The notes beneath the pieces were generated by a model that ran no database searches, was not told where the DNA came from, and saw only the letters and a program-made list of their open reading frames with translations. The position numbers and the translations under genes were made by a program. Of a stretch of DNA of 35,295 nucleotides, positions 29,533-35,295 are shown in pieces (the first letter of the stretch is position 1; each line of letters begins with the position of its first letter). This DNA comes from Ga0077548 sp035440445 (GTDB taxonomy: Bacteria > Pseudomonadota > Alphaproteobacteria > Rhizobiales > Xanthobacteraceae), in contig DAORMJ010000031.1 in the NCBI GenBank assembly GCA_035440445.1, positions 1 through 35,295 of the forward strand, read 5' to 3'.

Positions 29533-29554
29533 CCCCGCGAACCGCTTGGCGGGG
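29533..29554. terminator. Shared hairpin between converging genes
   Basis: CCCCGC (29533-29538) and GCGGGG (29549-29554) form a 6-bp stem with a 10-base loop, in the 38 bp between two converging stops. Without a T tract it is a weak terminator. The outer GTC/GAC bases recall the CCCCGC..GCGGGGACGAC ends of the palindromic repeat at 16308-16334. Confidence 0.45.
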
Positions 29555-29558
29555 ATGA

Positions 29559-30233
29559 CTAGGTTATGAAAACTTCCGCGAACTTCGCGCGGATTACATC
29601 GTCCACTGCTGACATGCTCGCTGCAACACCGAGGTCCGCAAGCGAAGTGACGCCGTAGCGCGCTTCGGAAATTCCGCACGGTGTGATGGCCGAGAAATGC
29701 GAGAGCTCCGGCGAGACGTTGAGGCTGACGCCGTGAAAGGTGATGCCCTTGCGCACGCGAATGCCGAGAGCGGCGATCTTGTCTTCGAAACCTTCGCCTT
29801 TGTCCGGACGATCGACCCATACGCCGATCCGGCCGTCGCGGCGTCCCGCCACGACGCCGAAGGCGGAGAGGGTCAGGATCAGCCATTCTTCCAACCCGTG
29901 AACGAATTTGCGGACATCGCCGCCGCGCGCTTTCAGGTCGAGCATGACGTAGCCGACTCGCTGTCCCGGCCCGTGATAGGTATAGCGCCCGCCGCGCCCG
30001 GTCCTGAACACCGGGAAGCGCTCCGGCGCGACCAGCTCGCCTTCGCCCGCGCTCGTCCCCGCCGTGATCAACGGCGGGTGTTCGAGGAGCCAGATCATTT
30101 CCCGTTCGCGGCCGGTGGCGATCGCTTCGACGCGTGCCTCCATCTGCGAAAGTGCATCTTCATAGGCTACGGGAGACGCCGAAATCCTCCATTCGGGCGC
30201 GTCCGTCGCAACATGGCGGGGCAGAACATTCAC
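29559..30233 (-). CDS. lipB: Octanoyl-[acyl carrier protein] transferase LipB
   Basis: A 224-residue enzyme that transfers octanoate from acyl carrier protein to the lipoyl domains of 2-oxoacid dehydrogenases, the first step of lipoate synthesis. It shows RGGRYTYHGPGQRVGYVMLDL (substrate tunnel), the catalytic Lys at about 162 in RVRKGITFHGVSLNV, and the catalytic Cys at about 186 in AITPCGI. These are the Lys/Cys dyad of LipB. The start is GTG at 30233, overlapping the upstream META-domain gene's stop (GTGA). Lengths match the family. Confidence 0.95.
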   Translation of the reverse strand: MNVLPRHVATDAPEWRISASPVAYEDALSQMEARVEAIATGREREMIWLLEHPPLITAGTSAGEGELVAPERFPVFRTGRGGRYTYHGPGQRVGYVMLDLKARGGDVRKFVHGLEEWLILTLSAFGVVAGRRDGRIGVWVDRPDKGEGFEDKIAALGIRVRKGITFHGVSLNVSPELSHFSAITPCGISEARYGVTSLADLGVAASMSAVDDVIRAKFAEVFIT

Positions 30234-30643
30234 GAGGCGGGTATCCGGAAGCGGAGCGGCGGGTCCGATTCCAACAGGAGCATGCCGCCTTCGAGCCGCC
30301 AGCGCAGTTCACGCTGCGAATCGATCTGCTTCACAAAGCGGTCTTCGCTGGCCTGGCCGTCTCCGCAGTGCATCCGGGTGGAGATGGCCGCGCCAGTAAT
30401 CCGAAGAATGTTGCCATCGAGCACGGCTGGAGCGCTGATTTGATTGCAGCAGACCCGCAGGCTGAGGCGGCGGTCTTCCGCGGAATAGTTGATCGTGGGC
30501 GGCCGGTTGCAGCCGGGAAGAGGGCCTTCGGCTGATTCCAGCGTGCGGTTGGCGGGGAAAGACCCGTTTGCCAGGGCGCTGCCACCCCCGATTCCGGCGA
30601 GGCAGAGCAATAAGACCATCCGGCAGCCAGTTCTGTTTACCAT
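30230..30643 (-). CDS. META (HslJ-type) domain exported protein
   Basis: A 137-residue precursor with an N-terminal signal peptide of about 25 residues (RMVLLLCLAGIGGGSALA). The cysteine in LLLCLAG lies too early to be a lipobox with certainty. The mature part has a META domain pattern: a truncated GCNRPPTINYSAEDRRLSL, DGNILRITGAAISTRMHC and RWRLEGGMLLLESD. This resembles HslJ/META proteins, which affect novobiocin resistance in E. coli and bind an unknown partner. A CC pair lies in RVCCNQIS. It overlaps lipB by 4 bp, so they are translationally coupled, and is divergent from the FliN-like gene. Confidence 0.82.
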   Translation of the reverse strand: MVNRTGCRMVLLLCLAGIGGGSALANGSFPANRTLESAEGPLPGCNRPPTINYSAEDRRLSLRVCCNQISAPAVLDGNILRITGAAISTRMHCGDGQASEDRFVKQIDSQRELRWRLEGGMLLLESDPPLRFRIPAS

Positions 30644-30698
30644 TCGCTAACCATAGATGTGCTGATTTTACAGGGGTTTCGAAGCGGGGAGCGGTGTT

Positions 30699-30941
30699 TT
30701 GGCCAAGATCGACGACGTCCAGTGCGATATATCGGTAATGCTGGGCGAAACTGCGGTTCCCATCCACCAGCTCCTGCGTATGGGCCGTGGCGCGATCATC
30801 GAGCTTTCGGCCACCGAAAACGACGAAGTCACGATTCTCGCCAATAATCTCCCGGTCGCCAAGGGTACGGTGCTGGTCGAGGGCAGCGCGATCGCGGTCT
30901 CTGTTACACGCCTTTTGCCGCGGCCTGCGACCCTTCGTTAA
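30699..30941 (+). CDS. Orphan FliN-like (SpoA domain) protein
   Basis: An 80-residue protein that is essentially a lone FliN/FliM C-terminal (SpoA) domain: QCDISVMLGETAVPIHQLLRMGRGAIIEL, then ILANNLPVAKGTVLVEGSAIAVSVTRLL. These match the core of the flagellar switch protein FliN, which forms part of the rotor's C ring. The normal FliN N-terminal extension is missing, and no flagellar gene lies nearby. The start is TTG at 30699 with GGGGAG seven bases upstream. It could be a second rotor subunit, a type III secretion-like homologue, or a moonlighting protein; the family call is firm, the role is not. Confidence 0.85.
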   Translation: MAKIDDVQCDISVMLGETAVPIHQLLRMGRGAIIELSATENDEVTILANNLPVAKGTVLVEGSAIAVSVTRLLPRPATLR

Positions 30942-31004
30942 ATCATCGAACGGGCTTGAGGGCGGGGAGCCGATTTGTTAAGCCCTCGCGGCTTGGTTCG
31001 CTTA

Positions 31005-31089
31005 GCGGTCGTGGCGGAATTGGTAGACGCACTACCTTGAGGTGGTAGCGGGTAACACCGTGAAGGTTCGAGTCCTTTCGACCGCACCA
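31005..31089 (+). tRNA. tRNA-Leu (anticodon GAG)
   Basis: An 85-base gene including the encoded CCA. The acceptor stem pairs GCGGTCG (31005-31011) with CGACCGC (31079-31085), then ACCA. The anticodon stem CTACC/GGTAG encloses the loop TTGAGGT with anticodon GAG at 31039-31041, reading CUC and CUU leucine codons. A class II variable arm (CGGGTAACACCGT region) and the GGTTCGAGTCC T-arm are present. A hairpin at 31107-31147 follows. Confidence 0.97.
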
Positions 31090-31106
31090 AGTCTTCGAAC
31101 GATCAG

Positions 31107-31147
31107 ACGGCCCGCTTTTGCGCAGCAATCGCGCAAAAGCGGGCCGT
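31107..31147 (+). terminator. Long hairpin downstream of tRNA-Leu
   Basis: A perfect 17-bp stem, ACGGCCCGCTTTTGCGC and its complement, with a 7-base loop, 17 bp after the tRNA end. The following T run is short (TTTG), but the stem is strong enough to end the tRNA transcript, or to form an element ahead of mgtE. Confidence 0.7.
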
Positions 31148-31217
31148 TTGCGTTCGCGCGAGGTTCTACTAAAACCGGACGGAATTCACTTCCCGCGTAA
31201 GAAGGAGAACCAGTCAG

Positions 31218-32629
31218 ATGCCCGTGGCCGACAGCCCCGGCGGCATTCGCGACGCCGATCTCCTTTTGCCGCTCCGAAACGAAGAAGGCGAAATAACCTC
31301 CGAATTCCTGGAGGCGATTTCCCGCGCGGTCTTGTCGGCCGACGTGCCGCAGGTGCGCGCACTCGCCGGCGATCTGCATGAAGCCGATCTCGGTGACCTG
31401 ATCGAGGCGCTGCCTGCCGACGAGCGGCCGCGGCTGGTCGAACTGCTCGGCAGCGACTTCGACTTCGTTGCGCTGACGGAAGTCGATGACNNNNNNNNNN
31501 NNNNNNNNNNNNNNNTCCGAACGAGATCGTCGCCGAAGGCGTGCGCGACCTGGATTCGGACGACGCCGTCCGCATTCTCGAAGACCTTCCGGAAGAAGAT
31601 AAAGCCGAGATCCTCGAGCAGATTCCGGAAGAGGAGCGGGCCGAACTCGCGCGCGGCCTCGAATATCCGGACGAGTCCGCGGGCCGGCGCATGCAGTCGG
31701 ATTTCGTCGCCGTGCCGCCGGACTGGACGGTGGGACAGACGATTGATCACGCGCGCGAAGACGCCGACCTGCCGGACGACTTCTACGCCATCTTTGTCGT
31801 CGATGAGGAGAAGCGCTTCGTCGGCGCGGTGCCGCTCGACAAGCTGCTGCGCTCGCAGCGGCCGGTGAAGATTTCCGACATCATGGTGGACGACTGGCAG
31901 GTGGTGCAGGCGACCGCCGACCAGGAAGAGGCGGCGCGCGTTTTCGAGCGCTACAATCTTGTCTCCGCGCCGGTGGTGGACGACGACGGCAAGCTCGTCG
32001 GCGTGCTGATGTTCGACGACGTGGTCGACGTCATCGAGGAAGAAGCGGCCGAAGACATCAAGGCACTCGGCGGCGTCAACCGTGATGAAGAAATTTCCGA
32101 CTCGGTCTTCTATGCGGCGCGTTCGCGCTTGCCATGGCTGCTCCTCAATCTCGTCATGGCGTTCTCTTCAGCCGCGATCATCGGATTTTTCTCCGGCTCG
32201 ATCTCGCAGATGGTGGCGCTCGCCGTGCTGATGCCGATCGTGGCTTCGCTCGGCGGCAACGCCGCCACGCAGGCGATGACCGTGACCGTGCGCGCGATCG
32301 CGACGCGCGAACTGACCGACCGCAATGCCTCGCGCATCACCTATCGCGAACTGGGCGTGGGCTTTCTCAACGGTATTGCCATCGCAGTCCTGCTCGGGGC
32401 AGTCGCAGGTTTCTGGTTCGCCAACCTGCATCTGGGCATCGTGATTGCCGCGGCACTGATCCTCAGCATGTGCGGGGCAGGGCTTGCGGGCATGCTGATC
32501 CCGTTTGCGCTGCAGCGCGCGGGCTATGACCCCGCGGTTGCCTCCGCGGTTTTCGTGACGACCGCAACGGATGTGCTGAGTTTTTTCTCGTTTCTCGGCT
32601 TTGCAACCTGGTGGTTCAAGCTCGGTTAA
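31218..32629 (+). CDS. mgtE: Magnesium transporter MgtE (interrupted by assembly gap)
   Basis: A Mg2+ channel of about 470 residues. Cytosolic N-domain: LPADERPRLVELLGSDFDFVALTEVDD before the gap; LDSDDAVRILEDLPEEDKAEILEQIPEEERAEL after. Two CBS domains follow (ISDIMVDDWQVVQATADQEEA, then LVSAPVVDDDGKLVGVLMFDDV), which sense cytosolic Mg2+. The membrane domain has five helices, including the conserved PIVASLGGNAATQAMTVTVRA pore segment. The 25-N gap at 31491-31515 does not keep the two parts in the same frame, so its true length should be 26 or 29 bases (modulo 3), not 25. AAGGAG lies about 11 bases before the ATG. Confidence 0.93.
31491..31515. other. Assembly gap (25 N) within mgtE
   Basis: Twenty-five undetermined bases. 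The frame is codon-aligned up to 31490 and resumes with codons from 31517, leaving 26 bases between, which is not a multiple of three. The N count is therefore an estimate rather than the real gap size. Confidence 0.95.
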
Positions 32630-32734
32630 GTTCCATTTTACTGCGGCTTAACCAGGAAGTTCGTTTTGCAGTCAGTGCTGACCATACATTAAGTAGCGTG
32701 GCGTAGCGTTCTCCCCAAAAGAGTACTGAGAGTA

Positions 32735-34960
32735 ATGGGGAAGCTTCTCGACAAACGCTGGATCGGCGACCAGCTCATCGCCGTTGTAGGAATGCTGGTG
32801 GCTGCGGCCATGGCGGCACTCCTCGGCGTCGTCGTGCTTGTCGCGGGCCGTGTCGACGAAAATGCGAGCACGCGCGAGCGCGAACTGGTTCACGCGGCGG
32901 TGCTTGCGCTCAAGGCTAAAACCAAAAGCGATCTTGCCGGCTTCGCGACCCCGGATTTTGGATTCGAACTCCCTTCGGCAGAGCGGGCGCGGTGGTTCTA
33001 TCGTCACTATGGTTCACGGCTCTATCAGGCCGGCCGCTATAACGAGTCTTACATCCTCAATTCCGGTAACCAGCCGATCTATTCGGCGGTCAATGGAATG
33101 CTGGCGAAAGGCAAGTCGGTTCAGGATATTGATCCGAAGCTCCTGTCGCTTGCGAAGGAAGTCCAGGCCAACTTCCAGCATGCCAGCGTAATCACGAAGC
33201 TCTTGTCGGCGGATGCCGGAGAAAACGTGCCGCCGCCGACTTCGGTCTTTCGCTCGAAGTTCGTGCGCATACACGGCCGCGCCGCACTGATCGCCGCGAA
33301 CGTATCGGCCCCGATCTTTGCGCGGAGCAGCGAGCGCGTCGATGCGCCACCGGTGTTCGCCATTGTCAGCTATTTCGATCGCTTCACGGTGCGGGAACTG
33401 GAAACGGAAGTCTCCGTTAGCGGCCTGCGCTTTTCGGACAGCCTCGAACACCCCGGTTCACAGACCGGAATCTCGGTCGCGATGGACGATGGCGGCGCGC
33501 CGTTGCATGTATTCTGGCAGGCAAGCCGGCCCGGGACCGCTATTCTCGAACGGATCGCGCCGGCGCTTGGCGTCATCACGCTCTTGTTCGGATTTGTCAC
33601 GCTGATCGTGCTCAGGACGATGCGGGCTTCCACGCAGGAGCTTGCGATCAGCGAGCGCCGCGCCGTCGAAATGGCCTATCGCGATCCATTGACGGGTCTT
33701 GCGAACCGTCTGCGGCTCGTCGAAACGCTGAAGAAGCAAATTCCGGGGCTCGCACCGGGGCAGAAGCTTGCGCTGTTCTTCCTCGACCTCGACGGCTTCA
33801 AGGACATCAACGATACACTGGGTCATCCGGTGGGCGACGAATTGCTCGCCATGGTAGGAGAGCGGCTGGAAGGAATTCTCGGCTCGAAGGGCATGACCGT
33901 GCGCTTCGGCGGCGACGAGTTCGCAATCCTCGCGCCGATTTCGCGGACCGAAGAGATCGCGCGCATTGCGGAGCGCATTATCGAAACCGTGCGGCAGCCG
34001 GTGAATGCCGGCGAGCACGTGTTGCACGTCGGCGTCTCGCTCGGTGTTTCGCTTGCGCCTGAACATGGCGTAGAGCCCGAGGAATTGTTGCGGCGCGCCG
34101 ATATCGCGCTCTATAAGGCCAAAGCCGAAGGGCGCGGCAGTCACCGCATCTTCGATCCAGCCGACGAAACCGTGTTGCAGAACCGCCGCGCGATCGAGCG
34201 CGATATCGAGCGGGCGATGTGGCACGACGAATTTTTCACGCTCTACCAGCCGTTGTTCTCCGCGGACGGCGAGCGGCTGGAAAGTGTCGAAACGCTGGTG
34301 CGCTGGCAGCATCCGCAGCGCGGGCTGGTGCCGCCATCGGATTTCATTCACGTCGCGGAAAAATCCGGTTTGATCGTGAAACTCGACGAATGGGTGCTGC
34401 GCAAGGCCTGCGAGCATGGACTGAAGTGGCCGGAAATTTCGGTCGCTGTGAACATGTCGCCATCGAACTTCCGGCATTCCAATCTTGCGGAGCGCGTGAA
34501 GCGCGTGGTCGAGGAAACCGGGTTCGATCCGCGCCGGTTAGAGATCGAAATCACCGAGGGCATGCTGCTCAACGCCAACGAGGACGTGCTGTTCGACCTG
34601 CAGGAGCTGCGCGAATTCGGCATCCGCTTTGCCATCGACGATTTCGGTACCGGCTATTCCTCGCTCGGCTATCTCGGCAGTTTCCCGGTCGACAAGATCA
34701 AGATCGATCAGAGCTTCGTGCAGAACCTCGGGGTTCGTGAAGACGCGGCGGCCATCGTTGAATGCGTGGCGCGGCTCGGTCGCGCGCTCGGTCTCGTGGT
34801 GACGGCAGAGGGCGTGGAAACCGCGGCACAGCATCGATTCGTTCGTGCGGCGGGTTGCCAGCAGATCCAGGGCTATTACTTCGCAAAGCCGCTGCGACCA
34901 GCGGAAATCGAGAAGCTCGTCGAGAAGCAGCGGTCCATGCCGGAGCGTCAGCGCGCGTAA
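32735..34960 (+). CDS. GGDEF-EAL cyclic di-GMP turnover protein
   Basis: A 741-residue membrane protein. Helix 1 near residues 12-38 and helix 2 near 275-295 flank a periplasmic region of CHASE4-like size, with FSYFDRFTVRELETE near its end. The GGDEF domain (about 310-470) keeps RFGGDEFAIL (392-396), so cyclase activity is plausible; the RxxD product-inhibition site is not seen. The EAL domain (about 490-735) has the signature as Glu-Thr-Leu at 519-521. The metal and catalytic residues appear to be kept: NMSPSNF, EIEITE, IDDFGTGYSSLGYL, the Lys in DKIKIDQSF, TAEGVET and QGYYFAKP. It could therefore both make and break cyclic di-GMP, controlled by the external sensor. The PilZ protein at 7399 might respond to this signal. 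Confidence 0.93.
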   Translation: MGKLLDKRWIGDQLIAVVGMLVAAAMAALLGVVVLVAGRVDENASTRERELVHAAVLALKAKTKSDLAGFATPDFGFELPSAERARWFYRHYGSRLYQAGRYNESYILNSGNQPIYSAVNGMLAKGKSVQDIDPKLLSLAKEVQANFQHASVITKLLSADAGENVPPPTSVFRSKFVRIHGRAALIAANVSAPIFARSSERVDAPPVFAIVSYFDRFTVRELETEVSVSGLRFSDSLEHPGSQTGISVAMDDGGAPLHVFWQASRPGTAILERIAPALGVITLLFGFVTLIVLRTMRASTQELAISERRAVEMAYRDPLTGLANRLRLVETLKKQIPGLAPGQKLALFFLDLDGFKDINDTLGHPVGDELLAMVGERLEGILGSKGMTVRFGGDEFAILAPISRTEEIARIAERIIETVRQPVNAGEHVLHVGVSLGVSLAPEHGVEPEELLRRADIALYKAKAEGRGSHRIFDPADETVLQNRRAIERDIERAMWHDEFFTLYQPLFSADGERLESVETLVRWQHPQRGLVPPSDFIHVAEKSGLIVKLDEWVLRKACEHGLKWPEISVAVNMSPSNFRHSNLAERVKRVVEETGFDPRRLEIEITEGMLLNANEDVLFDLQELREFGIRFAIDDFGTGYSSLGYLGSFPVDKIKIDQSFVQNLGVREDAAAIVECVARLGRALGLVVTAEGVETAAQHRFVRAAGCQQIQGYYFAKPLRPAEIEKLVEKQRSMPERQRA

Positions 34961-34970
34961 CGCGCGGGGC

Positions 34971-35295
34971 CTATTCCACGATCAACGCCGACGCGGCCGC
35001 GCGCAGCGATGCGTCGCGGCGGCCTGCGATCAGGCTCTGTCCGAACACGAAGGCGTAGAACAGAAACGCCTTGGCCTCGCTCTCCTTGCTGCCGAGCTTC
35101 GCAAAGAGGGCGGCGACGCGCGCCAGCCGCTCGCCGTCCACCATCGCAACCGCATCCGCGGCCCGGCTGTCGGCGCGGGCGAGGCCGCGGATCGCTAGCT
35201 CGATGGCAAGGCCCTGCGCGTGGGGTCCGCGCGCATAGAGATCGATCAGCCGGTACAGCAGGGCGCGCGGGTCATGGTCTTCGGTGGTTTCGTGG
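34971..35295 (-). CDS. TetR-type regulator, C-terminal part (partial)
   Basis: A minus-strand frame open at the right window edge and ending with TAG at 34973-34971; 107 residues are visible. It is helical, with LYRLIDLYARGPHAQGLAIELAIRG, then RAADAVAMVDGERLARVAALFAKLG and KAFLFYAFVFGQSLIAG. This is the pattern of the ligand-binding C-terminal domain of TetR regulators. The DNA-binding N-terminus lies beyond the window. It converges on the GGDEF-EAL gene, whose stop is 11 bp away. Confidence 0.78.
   Translation of the reverse strand, partial: HETTEDHDPRALLYRLIDLYARGPHAQGLAIELAIRGLARADSRAADAVAMVDGERLARVAALFAKLGSKESEAKAFLFYAFVFGQSLIAGRRDASLRAAASALIVE

Noticed and set aside
31005..31147. The tRNA-Leu as an integration site of a mobile island
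   Set aside because: No integrase gene and no repeat of the tRNA 3' end were seen in the following 4 kb, which is ordinary chromosomal mgtE and a signalling gene.
33458..34477. A 339-codon minus-strand open frame opposite the GGDEF-EAL gene
   Set aside because: Shadow frame over a gene with canonical GGDEF and EAL motifs.
1..35295. A CRISPR array
   Set aside because: No regularly spaced direct repeats of the required size were seen.

Overview
This window looks like an Alphaproteobacterium of the order Hyphomicrobiales, probably close to the Bradyrhizobium/Xanthobacteraceae group. That placement is an inference from G+C-rich third codon positions, the mix of protein families, and palindromic repeats resembling ones I recall from those genomes. 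Most of the window is chromosomal housekeeping and envelope genes in short operons, many with 4-8 bp start/stop overlaps. Two runs of N (4164-4183 and 31491-31515) interrupt a psiE-like gene and mgtE.

Left part (1-7.8 kb): the 3' end of a propionyl/acyl-CoA carboxylase beta gene is followed by an A/T-richer accessory block at 261-2157. That block holds a small membrane protein on + and, facing it, a three-gene minus-strand operon: two tiny helix-turn-helix (HTH) proteins, one only 57 codons long, then a SIR2-like protein with the NAD-site motifs kept. A palindromic repeat pair follows. Ordinary genes then resume: two small exported proteins, a PsiE-like and a DUF2214-like membrane protein, an APC permease, a YfcG-type glutathione transferase with a coupled membrane protein, and a PilZ protein.

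Middle (7.9-24.4 kb): a DMT exporter; a chemoreceptor with a small membrane partner; glutathione-dependent formaldehyde dehydrogenase with a hotdog thioesterase; a cytosolic sulfite-oxidase-fold molybdoenzyme with its own flavin reductase; a BioF2/FemAB-type acyltransferase overlapping a JmjC-like cupin gene; a 1-Cys peroxiredoxin; an AraC regulator divergent from an SDR with an inverted repeat between them; a ChaA-like antiporter; a Cys-rich periplasmic protein; a MetE-C-terminal-like enzyme overlapping a MarR regulator that seems to start at CTG; a VOC ring-cleavage-type dioxygenase; and an unknown protein with an internal duplication.

Right part (24.5-35.3 kb): an MgtC/DUF4010 membrane protein; the carboxylase alpha (biotin) subunit heading an operon with a DUF805-like protein, a gamma-glutamylcyclotransferase-like protein and an acylphosphatase; lipB with a META-domain lipid/periplasmic-type protein; an orphan FliN-like protein; tRNA-Leu(GAG); mgtE; a GGDEF-EAL protein; and the C-terminal part of a TetR-type regulator.

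The strongest candidate for an undescribed system is the HTH-HTH-SIR2 operon (623-2157). Its layout fits a regulated NAD-consuming defence or toxin module, but its function is inferred from motifs and context only.
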